Shown one piece after another: positions 36,451 to 46,036 of a stretch of DNA of 64,000 nucleotides. The notes under the pieces were generated by a model. It ran no database searches. It had not been told where the DNA came from and saw only the letters and a program-made list of their open reading frames with translations. Numbering within the stretch: the first letter of the stretch is position 1; each line of letters starts with the position of its first letter. The position numbers were made by a program, and so were the translations under genes. Origin of the DNA: Prodigiosinella confusarubida (GTDB lineage: Bacteria > Pseudomonadota > Gammaproteobacteria > Enterobacterales > Enterobacteriaceae); assembly GCF_002847015.1 (NCBI RefSeq), contig NZ_CP025085.1, positions 4,650,001 through 4,714,000 on the forward strand. The letters run 5' to 3'.

Positions 36451-37109
36451 GGAAGCCTCACTCTTTTTTCCAGATAACGCCCCAGGCACTCAATGGAAAA
36501 GTTGATGATGAAAAACAGCAAGCCGGCGAAAGCATAGAACGGCAGGGTCATAAAGGTTCGGGCGATAATCTGTTGAGAACTCAGCAGTAGATCCGCCACC
36601 CCGATGACAGAAAGCAAGGTGGACGCCTTGACAATTTCCGCCGCAGAGTTGACCCAGGTTGGCAGAATTTGTCTTAGTGCTTGCGGCAGCTGCACATACC
36701 ACAGGTCTTGATAAAAGGTCAGGGCAATCGCTTTCGCGGCCTCGCTTTGGCCTTTAGGAACCGCCTGTAACGCCCCACGGACAATTTCCGCTACGTGCGA
36801 ACTACAGAACAGAGTCAGTGCCAGAACCCCCGCTTCGAACGCACCGATGTTCCAGCCGACAGCCGGCGCAATATAAAAGCAGGCCAACACCAGGACCAGT
36901 ACCGGCGTACCACGAATCACATCAATGTATAAACGCAATAACAGGCGTAACAGGCGATGACCAAAGGTGATGACTACGCCGATCAACGTACCCATGACCG
37001 TACCACCGATAATAGCCAGCCCGGAACTCAGCACAGTGACCATAAATCCCTGGGCAAGGGTTGTTTTGGCCTGCCACAGTTGGTACCACCAGCTAAAAGG
37101 ATCATTCAT
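36447..37109 (-). CDS. Polar amino acid ABC transporter permease (second subunit)
   Basis: A 220-residue HEQRo-type permease with about five membrane helices. The EAA-like loop is visible in [26 protein letters not shown] followed by the [15 protein letters not shown] segment. GGAGG precedes the ATG at a good distance. It pairs with the permease at 37118 to form the heterodimeric channel of the importer. The ATPase gene overlaps its end by four bases. Confidence 0.92.
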   Translation of the reverse strand: MNDPFSWWYQLWQAKTTLAQGFMVTVLSSGLAIIGGTVMGTLIGVVITFGHRLLRLLLRLYIDVIRGTPVLVLVLACFYIAPAVGWNIGAFEAGVLALTLFCSSHVAEIVRGALQAVPKGQSEAAKAIALTFYQDLWYVQLPQALRQILPTWVNSAAEIVKASTLLSVIGVADLLLSSQQIIARTFMTLPFYAFAGLLFFIINFSIECLGRYLEKRVRLP

Positions 37110-37117
37110 AAGGCCTC

Positions 37118-37780
37118 CTAACGCGCCAATGCCAATCGCTGTTCGACCATCCGCAATGCGCGGGCAATCAGGTAGCAGCTCACGATGTAAAGCAAACTGG
37201 TCACCAGCCAGGTTTCAATCACCCGATAGCTTTCCAGATTGATCTTACGGGCATAGAACGTCAGTTCTGGCACCGCGATAGTCGCTGCCAAAGAAGTGTC
37301 TTTAAACAGCGAGATAAAATTATTACTCAGTGATGGCAGCACGTTGCGAAACATAATGGGAATGACGATATAACGCTTGATCTGCCACTCTTTCAGCCCG
37401 ATGGCCTGCCCGGCTTCACGTTGTCCAGCCGGAATATTCAGCAATCCGGCCCGGAATACCTCGGTCAGATAAGCGCCAGCGTAGAGAGACAGCGTGACAA
37501 TGAACGATCCGATCTGATCGAGCATGATACCGAGGCTCGGTAAGGCGAAGTAGATCATCAGAATCAGGATCAGAATCGGCAGGTTGCGCACCACGGTGAC
37601 ATAAATCAACGCCAGCCAACGTAACGAGGCGTGTTTGGATAACATACAAAATGCCGAAGTGAGCCCCAGCACGCACCCCAGAACAATCGAAAGCAACGAC
37701 AGTTCAAGCCCCAGGCGCAATCCCGATAGCAGCAGATCGAAATTTTGCCACACCGGTGCAAAATTGAGTTGATAATTCAT
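37118..37780 (-). CDS. Polar amino acid ABC transporter permease (first subunit)
   Basis: A 220-residue inner-membrane permease of the HisM/GlnP family. Marks are VVRNLPILILILMIYFALP and the EAA loop YLTEVFRAGLLNIPAGQREAGQ followed by MFRNVLPSLSNNFISLFKDTSL. It is 47 bases downstream of the binding-protein gene and 8 bases before the second permease. Together they form the membrane part of the amino acid importer. Confidence 0.92.
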   Translation of the reverse strand: MNYQLNFAPVWQNFDLLLSGLRLGLELSLLSIVLGCVLGLTSAFCMLSKHASLRWLALIYVTVVRNLPILILILMIYFALPSLGIMLDQIGSFIVTLSLYAGAYLTEVFRAGLLNIPAGQREAGQAIGLKEWQIKRYIVIPIMFRNVLPSLSNNFISLFKDTSLAATIAVPELTFYARKINLESYRVIETWLVTSLLYIVSCYLIARALRMVEQRLALAR

Positions 37781-37827
37781 AGTGTTACCTCAATGCCTGG
37801 TGAATAAAACCACCAGGCATTCGCCCC

Positions 37828-38685
37828 TTATTTATATTCCACCGGGAATCCGATTGCCGGTGATGGCAGGGAAACACCAAACCATTTCTTATAGGCAGTG
37901 GCATAGTCACCGAAATCTACCCCGGTCATGGCTTCATGCAAGGCGGTATTGAGATAGTTTTCCCACTCCTGATCGCCACGTTTTATCGCACAGGAATAGC
38001 TTTGCGGACTCCAGGCATAGTCAGGAGAGCGATAATGCCCAGGGGTTTGGACCATCAGCCAGCGTGCGGACGACTGATCGGTAGCAACAGCATCCGCCCG
38101 TCCCGAATTCAACGCCTGATACATCAAGTCAACACTGTCATACTGCGCAACAGTCGCTTTGGGTAATGCCTGATGCACCAACTGTTCGGCATAGACATTC
38201 TGCAATACTGCGACACGCAGCGAAGTACCGGCCGCCTTCATATCATCAACCTGCTTATACTTGCTGTTTGCCAGCAACAGCAACGCCACGCCTTCCCGAT
38301 AATAGGGAATAGTGAAATCAACCTGTTGGGCCCGCTGAGCAGTGACTGTCATGCCTTGGCAGGTTAAATCCACTTTGTCCGTCAACAGATTTGGAATACG
38401 GGCATCCGAGGATTGTTGTACAAACTGCACTTTGTTCGGATCGTTAAACAATCCCTTGGCAATGATTCTTGCGATATCAATATCAAATCCCTGCAATTGA
38501 CCATTTGCCCCTAAAAATCCCCAGGGTGCATTGGTACTTCCAGTACCGACGATCAAGTAACCTCGCTTTAAAACATCCTCTAACTTGGCGGCATATCCAG
38601 AAGTGGCATAGGCAAATAGCATCACGCCACTCAGCAACAAACAGCCCAGTTTTTTATTTTTCCCTGAAAATACGTTTATGTTCAT
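37828..38685 (-). CDS. Periplasmic amino acid-binding protein (SBP_bac_3)
   Basis: A 285-residue secreted binding protein. A signal peptide is visible, with basic residues, the hydrophobic stretch LGCLLLSGVMLFAYATS and a probable cut after GYA. The mature part has LKRGYLIVGTGSTNAPWGFL, QGFDIDIARIIAKGL and RAQQVDFTIPYYREGVALLL, all typical of family 3 solute-binding proteins. It is the first gene of the operon ending with the deaminase. The 252 bases upstream to the GNAT gene hold its promoter; I see no specific operator. Confidence 0.92.
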   Translation of the reverse strand: MNINVFSGKNKKLGCLLLSGVMLFAYATSGYAAKLEDVLKRGYLIVGTGSTNAPWGFLGANGQLQGFDIDIARIIAKGLFNDPNKVQFVQQSSDARIPNLLTDKVDLTCQGMTVTAQRAQQVDFTIPYYREGVALLLLANSKYKQVDDMKAAGTSLRVAVLQNVYAEQLVHQALPKATVAQYDSVDLMYQALNSGRADAVATDQSSARWLMVQTPGHYRSPDYAWSPQSYSCAIKRGDQEWENYLNTALHEAMTGVDFGDYATAYKKWFGVSLPSPAIGFPVEYK

Positions 38686-38937
38686 AATGCCACCATTTTA
38701 CGTTATAACGGAATTGTTTTCGTAACAATGGAATATATGCAGTAAAAATGCCAATATGAACATATTGGAAAAAAATTGCTTAATACGATGAAAAAAGACG
38801 AAAAATAGTTGATAAGGACAACGTGAAGGTAACGCCTCTGGGAAGAAAAAAAAGATGTAATTGCACCAAATTAAATCATGATGCACAAAAAAGAAGCATA
38901 TATGGGAAACATCAGCGAAGGTGGCAGGTTGCTATTT

Positions 38938-39468
38938 CTATGCTTTTCGACGGTAGAAACACAAGGTTTCTTCCCGGTCCAGGGCGGGAACAAATAGGGT
39001 TTTGCAATCCAGAAAGTGAAAATGACTTTTTAGCAACACCCGGCCTGATGCAAAATTGTGCCGCAAATGGCAACTGTATAGCTGGGTCAATCCAAGTTGA
39101 TCGAAAGCAAACTGGCAGATGTGATCATTTGCTTCCGTAGTAAACCCTTTACGTCTGAAATCCTTTCCCAGCCAAAAACCTGTTTCAGGATATTGACTAT
39201 CAAGCGCCAAGAGCGACACCGTACCGATCAACGCGCCGCTCTCCCGCAGAGTAATAGCAAATACAACGCTTTTTCTGCTTTCCCAGTCACCGGGATGAAC
39301 GGCAATCCACGCTTCAATGGTAGATAAAGGACAAGGGTAAGGGATATCGATCATCATCTCGGTAATATGAGGATCGTCATTTAATAAGGCGCAAACTCGT
39401 ACTGCATCATCAGCCTGGAAAGGGCGCAGAATTAAACGGTTGGTATTAATAGATGGCTGCTGCTGCAC
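38938..39468 (-). CDS. GNAT-family N-acetyltransferase (RimJ/RimL type)
   Basis: A 176-residue acetyltransferase. It starts at a GTG with AAGGA 6 bases upstream. TNRLILRPFQADDAVRVCALL is the RimJ/RimL-like beginning; the acetyl-CoA loop lies around WLGKDFRRKGFTTEANDHI, where the usual Q/R-x-x-G-x-G/A is altered to RRKGFT. C-terminal HNFASGRVLLKSHFHFLDCK is also typical. It probably acetylates a protein N-terminus or small amine. No operon partner. Confidence 0.8.
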   Translation of the reverse strand: MQQQPSINTNRLILRPFQADDAVRVCALLNDDPHITEMMIDIPYPCPLSTIEAWIAVHPGDWESRKSVVFAITLRESGALIGTVSLLALDSQYPETGFWLGKDFRRKGFTTEANDHICQFAFDQLGLTQLYSCHLRHNFASGRVLLKSHFHFLDCKTLFVPALDREETLCFYRRKA

Positions 39469-39599
39469 ATATTATCCTTCTGCCGGTGGTATCGATATCA
39501 TAAACAGCGCCAACCTGACTGGCGCACGATAACCGTTTGTGAGCTTCCAGCGTTGATAGTTCCGGGTCTGGCAGCAAAAATACAGACCCGGAGAGAGAA

Positions 39600-40025
39600 T
39601 CAAGGGTAGAGCATGCTGGCAACCTGCTCGCTTTCCTGTTGGTGATAACCGGCATAGGACATTGCCGCGACAAACGTGTCGCGATCGGTATTCGAGTGGG
39701 CATCAGACGTGAGCACAATCTGTCCGATATCCTGTGGCGTCAGTTGTGGATAACAAAAGTGAATGCTATCCGCCACATCTCTACCGACATAACCGAGCTT
39801 ACGCAAGATAACCGCATTATTCTGCGCGGAAATATCATCTTCGTAGGCCGTCTGAAGAACCTCAACAACCAATCGGGCCGTCAGAATATTAATCCGGGAA
39901 ACATCGGTATATTGGCTGCCTAACGCCTGAATGATGTGATTGACCGCCTCTTCTGGCGTAAACCCGTTTTCCCGCAAGGAAGACAATACAGAAACCAGCT
40001 TATCTTTCAGCTCAGTCGACATCAT
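39600..40025 (-). CDS. Hypothetical protein with three internal helix repeats
   Basis: A 141-residue soluble protein I do not recognise. GAAGGAA precedes the ATG. Three similar helical units are visible: LRENGFTPEEAVNHI, LRKLGYVGRDVADSI and MSYAGYHQQESEQVASM, each L/M-x3-G-F/Y followed by a helix with a V/A-x3-I/M end. The repeats suggest a small all-helical scaffold or binding protein. It has no signal peptide or membrane segment and stands alone upstream of nifJ on the opposite strand. Confidence 0.65.
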   Translation of the reverse strand: MMSTELKDKLVSVLSSLRENGFTPEEAVNHIIQALGSQYTDVSRINILTARLVVEVLQTAYEDDISAQNNAVILRKLGYVGRDVADSIHFCYPQLTPQDIGQIVLTSDAHSNTDRDTFVAAMSYAGYHQQESEQVASMLYP

Positions 40026-40483
40026 GCTGTTCCTTCATTAAGTAAATGTTTCTGTCAATAAAAGTGCCCCGCTTCCTTACCGTCACAGCCTGATTCCATT
40101 AGCAAATAGGAATTATCTCCCCGGATAAGCCACATCGCTGCCACTACACTTACAGACAACATAAACAACCGTTAACTGTTGCCTTATCCAAATCTACTGG
40201 CAATAACATCCTGTTGCACATCTTCTCGCTCAAATCGTGACATAAAATCAATTAATAGCTGCCCGCTCCCGTTTTAATTTCACACCATGTTCACTTTTCA
40301 TTACCACACCCCATAATGTTCGCTGCTATGCTTTCACTATCTCATCTACGAGCGCTATCTCATCTACGGATTAGAAGCAGGATTCATGCAGTAAAAAATT
40401 ACACACTTTGATACAACCCTATGCGACATCAACGGCGATAATACCGTTTCATACCGTAATTCGTTCAGCAATAAGGCGTAGTC
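40026..40483. promoter_or_regulatory. Intergenic region upstream of nifJ with a direct repeat
   Basis: 458 bases between divergent genes. CTATCTCATCTACG occurs twice (40337-40350 and 40355-40368), 18 bases apart and about 120-150 bases before nifJ. It could be a tandem regulator site or a simple duplication. Otherwise no gene or known operator is seen. Confidence 0.4.
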
Positions 40484-43400
40484 ATGATCACCACCGACGG
40501 TAATAACGCGGTCACCTCCGTGGCCTGGCGAACCAATGAAGTCATCGCCATCTACCCCATCACCCCAAGTTCCACCATGGCAGAGCAGGCGTCAGCCTGG
40601 TCGAGTGATGGACGTAAAAATATCTGGGGAGACACGCCACGCGTAGTCGAGATGCAGTCGGAAGCCGGTGCTATTGCGACTGTACATGGTGCGTTACAGA
40701 CCGGTGCGTTGGCGACGTCCTTTACTTCTTCACAGGGATTACTGTTAATGATCCCGACACTGTACAAACTGGCCGGCCAGTTGATGCCGTTTGTACTGCA
40801 TGTTGCGGCGCGTACCGTCGCCAGCCATGCGTTGTCTATTTTCTGTGACCATTCCGATGTCATGGCGGTACGTCAGACAGGCTGCGCCATGTTGTGCGCC
40901 AGCAACGTACAGGAAGCGCAGGATTTCGCACTGATATCCCAAATAGCCAGCCTGAACAGCCGTTTACCCTTTATTCATTTTTTTGATGGATTCCGCACCT
41001 CACACGAGATCAACAAGATTGAACCGCTCAGCGATGTGCAACTGCATCAGTTACTACCACAGCAGGCCATTGCCGCACACCGTGAGCGAGCACTTACACC
41101 TGACCATCCGGTGATCCGCGGTATCGCCTCAAACCCGGATACTTTCTTCCAGGCCCGTGAAGCCACCAATCCCTGGTATGACAACGCCGTCCGGCATGTC
41201 GAGCAGGCAATGAATGATTTTGCCAACGTTACCGGGCGTCAGTACCAACCATTTGAATATTATGGTCATCCAGAGGCGACGCGCATTATCGTGCTGATGG
41301 GTTCTGGCGTGGGCACCAGTGAAGAAATGATTGATACGCTGCTTACGCGCGGTGAAAAAGTCGGGGTGGTAAAAGTGCGGTTATACCGCCCATTCTCCGC
41401 TCGTCATTTGCTGTCGGTTATCCCGCAACAGGCGCAGCGTATTGCTGTGCTGGACCGGACCAAAGAACCGGGATCGTTGGCTGAACCGCTGTATCTGGAT
41501 GTCATGACCGCACTGGCGGAAGCCTTCTCTCGCGGTGAGCGCTCACTGATGCCACGAGTGATCGGTGGACGTTACGGTCTCTCCTCAAAAGAATTCACAC
41601 CGCAATGCGTGGAAGCGGTATTTAAAGAGTTAGCACTGACCAACCCCCGGCCCCGTTTCACCGTGGGAATTTATGATGACATCACCCATCTATCCTTGCC
41701 GCTCAGCGCCGAAACGACACCCAGCCACTGCACACTTGAAGCACTGTTCTATGGACTGGGCAGTGACGGCACCGTCTCTGCGGCCAAGAATTCCATCAAG
41801 ATCGTCGGGAATGCCACACCCTTGTTTGTACAGGGTTACTTCGTCTATGACTCCAAAAAAGCCGGCAGTCTGACCGTTTCCCATATGCGTGTCGGCCCTC
41901 ATCCGATTAACGCCGCCTACCTGATTGATCAGGCCGATTTTGTCGCCTGTCACCAGTGGCAGTTCATGGATAAGTACAATATGGTGGAACGACTGAAACC
42001 CGGTGGCATTTTCCTGATTAATACCCCTTACCCAAGTGATGACCTCTGGCATCGTCTGCCACAGGAAGTGCAGGCCGAGCTGAACCAGCGCCAGGCCCGG
42101 GTTTATTGCATCAATGCCGCCAGAATTGCCCGTGAATGCCAGTTAGGCGCACGGATTAACACCGTCATGCAAATGGCGTTCTTCCATCTATCCCGCATCT
42201 TGCCAGGGGATGATGCACGGGAAAAACTGCGTTCGGCTATCGCTAGCAGTTACGGTAATAAAGGGCAGGATCTGGTTGAGCGCAACTGGCAGGCGTTAGA
42301 TGCCACGCTTGACGCATTAGCTGCGGTGAATCTGGAACCGGTGAACCCGGAAAGCGGGTGCCGCCCACCGGTAGTATCCGATGCCGCGCCAGATTTCGTA
42401 AAAACCGTGACCGCAGCCATGCTTGCCGGGTTGGGTGATAGCTTACCGGTCTCGGCCTTACCACCGGACGGCACCTGGCCGACCGGCACCACCCAGTGGG
42501 AAAAACGCAATATCGCAGAAGAGATTCCGTTGTGGAAACCAGAGCTTTGTACCCAGTGCAACCATTGCGTGGCAGCCTGCCCTCATTCGGCGATTCGCGC
42601 TAAAGTCGTGCCCGCTGACGCCATGGCTTCGGGACCGTCATCACTGCAATCACTGGATGTCAAATCCCGTGACATGCGGGGCCAAAAGTACGTACTACAG
42701 GTCGCGCCGGAGGACTGCACCGGGTGCAATCTCTGCGTGGAAGTCTGCCCTGCCAAAGATCGCCAGGATCCGACAATCAAGGCCATCAATATGGCGTCAC
42801 GACTGGAACATCTGACCGTAGAAAAAACGCACTATGATTTCTTTCTGCAACTGCCGGAAATTGATCGTTCCAAACTGGAGCGCATTGATATCCGAACGTC
42901 GCAGCTGATCACCCCGCTGTTTGAATATTCCGGTGCCTGCTCCGGTTGTGGTGAAACACCTTATATCAAGCTGTTGACCCAGTTGTATGGTGATCACTTA
43001 CTGGTAGCCAACGCTACCGGTTGCTCTTCCATTTACGGCGGCAACCTGCCGACAACACCCTGGACTACCGATGCTCAGGGACGTGGGCCGGCCTGGGCCA
43101 ACTCGTTGTTTGAAGATAATGCCGAATTCGGTCTTGGTTTCCGCCTTAGCATAGATCAACACCGTCAACGCACACTACGGCTGCTGCTGCAACTGGCACC
43201 ACAGTTACCGGCAGAACTGGTCGTCGATTTGCAGGAAGCGACCGCCACCACGGACCTTCGCCGCCAGCAGGTCGCACAGTTACGGGAGCAACTGAGCAAG
43301 ATAAACAGCGAACCCGCCCGCATACTGGCCGCCGATGCCGATCATCTGGTGGATAAATCCGTCTGGCTGATCGGCGGAGACGGCTGGGCCTATGATATCG

Positions 43401-44017
43401 GTTATGGTGGTCTGGACCATGTAATGAGCCTGTCGGAAAACGTCAACGTACTGGTACTTGATACCCAGTGTTACTCCAACACTGGCGGACAACAGTCCAA
43501 AGCCACCCCGTTGGGAGCCGTGACGAAGTTTGGTGAAAAGGGCAAGCGCAAGGTACGCAAAGACTTGGGCATCAATATCATGATGTACGGCCATGTCTAT
43601 GTGGCGCAGATTTCCCTTGGCGCCCAACTGAATCAAACGGTGAAAGCCATTCAGGAAGCCGAGGCCTGGCCTGGTCCGTCATTGATCATTGCCTACAGCC
43701 CTTGTGAAGAGCATGGTTACGATCTGGCGTTCAGTCACGACCAGATGCGCCAGCTTACTACGACCGGCTTCTGGCCGCTGTACCGCTTCGATCCGCGACG
43801 TAGCGAGCAAGGTAAACCGGCCCTGGTGACGGATTCCCGTCCGCCGTCCGCCGGTCTGAGCGAAACCCTGCTTAATGAACAACGCTTCCGCCGTCTTAAC
43901 AACCAATCGCCGGATGATGCGGCACGGCTTTACCAGGAAGCTGAAGAAGATCTGCGCCGTCGTTATGATTTTCTGACCATGATGGCCGGAAAAACCGAAA
44001 AAACGTCATCGGAGTAA
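40484..44017 (+). CDS. nifJ: Pyruvate:ferredoxin (flavodoxin) oxidoreductase
   Basis: A 1177-residue single-chain PFOR, the usual length. Domain order: the pyruvate-binding domain at the N-terminus (VIAIYPITPSSTMAEQA near residue 20), domain II/III, and a 2[4Fe-4S] ferredoxin domain near residues 685-760 with CTQCNHCVAACP and CTGCNLCVEVCP. The ThDP domain then has EYSGACSGCGETPYIKLL and GGDGWAYDIGYGGLDHV, then LVLDTQCYSNTGGQQS. It oxidises pyruvate to acetyl-CoA and reduces flavodoxin or ferredoxin; homologous to E. coli YdbK. Monocistronic, with AAGGCG before the ATG. Confidence 0.96.
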   Translation: MITTDGNNAVTSVAWRTNEVIAIYPITPSSTMAEQASAWSSDGRKNIWGDTPRVVEMQSEAGAIATVHGALQTGALATSFTSSQGLLLMIPTLYKLAGQLMPFVLHVAARTVASHALSIFCDHSDVMAVRQTGCAMLCASNVQEAQDFALISQIASLNSRLPFIHFFDGFRTSHEINKIEPLSDVQLHQLLPQQAIAAHRERALTPDHPVIRGIASNPDTFFQAREATNPWYDNAVRHVEQAMNDFANVTGRQYQPFEYYGHPEATRIIVLMGSGVGTSEEMIDTLLTRGEKVGVVKVRLYRPFSARHLLSVIPQQAQRIAVLDRTKEPGSLAEPLYLDVMTALAEAFSRGERSLMPRVIGGRYGLSSKEFTPQCVEAVFKELALTNPRPRFTVGIYDDITHLSLPLSAETTPSHCTLEALFYGLGSDGTVSAAKNSIKIVGNATPLFVQGYFVYDSKKAGSLTVSHMRVGPHPINAAYLIDQADFVACHQWQFMDKYNMVERLKPGGIFLINTPYPSDDLWHRLPQEVQAELNQRQARVYCINAARIARECQLGARINTVMQMAFFHLSRILPGDDAREKLRSAIASSYGNKGQDLVERNWQALDATLDALAAVNLEPVNPESGCRPPVVSDAAPDFVKTVTAAMLAGLGDSLPVSALPPDGTWPTGTTQWEKRNIAEEIPLWKPELCTQCNHCVAACPHSAIRAKVVPADAMASGPSSLQSLDVKSRDMRGQKYVLQVAPEDCTGCNLCVEVCPAKDRQDPTIKAINMASRLEHLTVEKTHYDFFLQLPEIDRSKLERIDIRTSQLITPLFEYSGACSGCGETPYIKLLTQLYGDHLLVANATGCSSIYGGNLPTTPWTTDAQGRGPAWANSLFEDNAEFGLGFRLSIDQHRQRTLRLLLQLAPQLPAELVVDLQEATATTDLRRQQVAQLREQLSKINSEPARILAADADHLVDKSVWLIGGDGWAYDIGYGGLDHVMSLSENVNVLVLDTQCYSNTGGQQSKATPLGAVTKFGEKGKRKVRKDLGINIMMYGHVYVAQISLGAQLNQTVKAIQEAEAWPGPSLIIAYSPCEEHGYDLAFSHDQMRQLTTTGFWPLYRFDPRRSEQGKPALVTDSRPPSAGLSETLLNEQRFRRLNNQSPDDAARLYQEAEEDLRRRYDFLTMMAGKTEKTSSE

Positions 44018-44150
44018 CAGCAAAAAATGTGATTCATCGCACGGAGTATTTCTCTGTGAGCTTTCTGCACATATAATGCGCATCCGGTCTCTATTGACCA
44101 TAAATAAGCATACTCCGTTATGCTGGTAGGCTTTAACACTCAACAAAGAC

Positions 44151-45410
44151 ATGAAAATGAGTATTCGCGCGACCCTGATCCTAGTTCTGGCGACTGTCAC
44201 ATTTAGTCAAGCAGCACTCGCCGTTGTCTACCCACTGCCAGCCGGTAAAGGCCGGTTAGTCGGTGAAAATATTCACGTCACTATTCCAAAGGATAGTACG
44301 CAACCATTAGAACATTTTGCCGCCGAGTATCAGATGGGGCTGAGCAATATGATGGAAGCGAACCCCGGAATTGATGCCTATTTGCCGCGTCCAGGCAGAA
44401 CCATGCTTATTCCACAGCAGTTGATCCTGCCGGATACGCCACATGAAGGCATTATTATCAACAGTGCGGAAATGCGCCTTTACTACTACCCCAAAGGCAC
44501 CAACACCGTGATTGTATTACCTATCGGTATCGGTGAACTGGGTAAAGACACCCCGATCAACTGGATAACGTCCGTGCAGCGGAAAAAGGCGCGCCCGACC
44601 TGGACGCCAACAGCCGCCATGCATGCCGAATACGCTGCCCGTGGTGAAACACTGCCCGAGGTTTATCCGGCCGGTCCAGATAATCCGATGGGATTGTATG
44701 CACTTTACGTCGGCCGTCTGTATGCCATTCACGGTACTAACGCCAACTTCGGCATCGGTCTGCGCGTCAGCCACGGTTGTGTTCGTCTGCGTGACAAAGA
44801 TATCAAGTATCTGTTCGACCACGTGCCGGTGGGCACACGCGTGCAATTTATCAACGAACCGGTGAAAGCCACGGTTGAACCGGATGGTTCACGCTACATT
44901 GAGGTACATCACCCCCTGTCTCGTGACGCTGCGGAGTTCAACTCCAACGCACCCATTCCGATCACACTGCCTGACAGCGTAGCCAAAATCCTGGCGGATC
45001 CGAGCGTAAATGATCGCGTGACTGATCTGGCGCTTAGAAACCGTCTTGGCATACCGGTGAAAGTCAACGGACCAGCAGAAGAAGTGGATCCAGAGGTCAC
45101 CCCCGCTCCCGAAACACAGGCGCCAATTATTCAACAGGCCTCCGCGACACCTGCCACTCCGGATAATAGCCCGTCCACCGCGCAACCAGCCGCCACAGCG
45201 GATGGAAGTGCACAAACAACAACACCTGCCACTTCGGATAGCAGCCAGTCTGCCGCACAACCGGCCGCCACAACGGATGGAAGTGCGCAAACAACAGCAC
45301 CTGCCACTTCGGATAGCAGCCAGTCTGCCGCACAACCGGCCGCCACAACGGATGGAAGTGCGCAAACAACAACGCCTGTCACACCGGCGACCACCGTTAA
45401 CAAATCGTAG
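44151..45410 (+). CDS. L,D-transpeptidase (YkuD family) with repetitive C-terminal tail
   Basis: A 419-residue periplasmic enzyme of the LdtA/B/C (ErfK/YbiS/YcfS) group. There is a signal peptide cut after QAALA, a LysM-like segment around residues 40-90 ([20 protein letters not shown]), then the YkuD domain with [20 protein letters not shown], where His and Cys are catalytic. E. coli homologues of about 310-330 residues attach Braun lipoprotein to peptidoglycan. Here about 85 extra residues rich in A, T, S, P and Q follow, made of 25-residue repeats. The tail may span the periplasm or bind the wall. Confidence 0.9.
   Translation: MKMSIRATLILVLATVTFSQAALAVVYPLPAGKGRLVGENIHVTIPKDSTQPLEHFAAEYQMGLSNMMEANPGIDAYLPRPGRTMLIPQQLILPDTPHEGIIINSAEMRLYYYPKGTNTVIVLPIGIGELGKDTPINWITSVQRKKARPTWTPTAAMHAEYAARGETLPEVYPAGPDNPMGLYALYVGRLYAIHGTNANFGIGLRVSHGCVRLRDKDIKYLFDHVPVGTRVQFINEPVKATVEPDGSRYIEVHHPLSRDAAEFNSNAPIPITLPDSVAKILADPSVNDRVTDLALRNRLGIPVKVNGPAEEVDPEVTPAPETQAPIIQQASATPATPDNSPSTAQPAATADGSAQTTTPATSDSSQSAAQPAATTDGSAQTTAPATSDSSQSAAQPAATTDGSAQTTTPVTPATTVNKS
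45156..45380 (+). repeat. Three tandem 75-bp repeats in L,D-transpeptidase gene
   Basis: Copies at 45156-45230, 45231-45305 and 45306-45380. The second and third are nearly identical; the first has diverged. Each encodes 25 residues beginning [20 protein letters not shown] in copies 2 and 3. The in-frame period allows copy number change without breaking the gene. Confidence 0.9.
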
Positions 45411-45580
45411 TATTATTCTCAGGAGCAGCCCACGGGCTGCCCTGCTCTCCTCTATCATTTCCCTTTTTCTACCATGCGTAACCAGAGAGAAACGTCTGTG
45501 CGATATCGCACAAAATAAATTGACTTGTCATTAGTTGCATTGTTAATTAATTATATGTCACTCACTGGATATAAATCGTT

Positions 45581-46036
45581 ATGTCATTTATTGAATCATC
45601 TTCCCGTCGTCGCTTCGCCGTGATGCTTGGGCAAACTACCCGTCTTTGGCGGCGTGTCATCGACCGTGAATTACAGCCGTATGGGTTAACACAAGCCACC
45701 TGGTTACCCTTGTTGTACATCGCCCGGGCAGAAACACCCTCCCACCAAAAAGCCCTGGCCGATGCTATCGGTCTGGATGCCTCAGCGGTAGTGCGGTTAC
45801 TGGACTGCCTGCAAAAACAGGGGCTCATCGAAAGGCGAGAAGGTACAGATCGTCGTTTTAAAGAGATTCATCTGACCGAACAAGGTCTGCAACAAGTGGA
45901 AAAAGTAGAAAATATTGCCAACAAGATCCGTACTCAAGCATTGGAAGGGTTGTCGGAACAAGACATTGAGCAGGTAAGCCAATTTGTCGGGCAGGTCATT
46001 GACAATTTAACCCACCTAGAACAAAACCAGTCATGA
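45581..46036 (+). CDS. MarR-family transcriptional regulator
   Basis: A 151-residue MarR/SlyA-type regulator. The winged helix-turn-helix is in the middle: HQKALADAIGLDASAVVRLLDCLQK, then the wing IERREGTDRRFKEIHLTEQG. Its stop overlaps the ATG of the EmrA-like gene (ATGA), so it is the first gene of an efflux operon. It is expected to repress the operon and respond to a hydrophobic or aromatic compound, as EmrR does. This is analogy, not shown by sequence. Confidence 0.9.
   Translation: MSFIESSSRRRFAVMLGQTTRLWRRVIDRELQPYGLTQATWLPLLYIARAETPSHQKALADAIGLDASAVVRLLDCLQKQGLIERREGTDRRFKEIHLTEQGLQQVEKVENIANKIRTQALEGLSEQDIEQVSQFVGQVIDNLTHLEQNQS

Noticed and set aside
44028-44043. CRP-like site TGTGATTCATCGCACG before the L,D-transpeptidase
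   Set aside because: Only the left half-site is good; the right half (GCACG) departs from TCACA.
45131-45403. Minus-strand ORFs of 80-190 codons opposite the L,D-transpeptidase tail
   Set aside because: They are shadows of the repetitive coding sequence and show only its 25-codon period in reverse.
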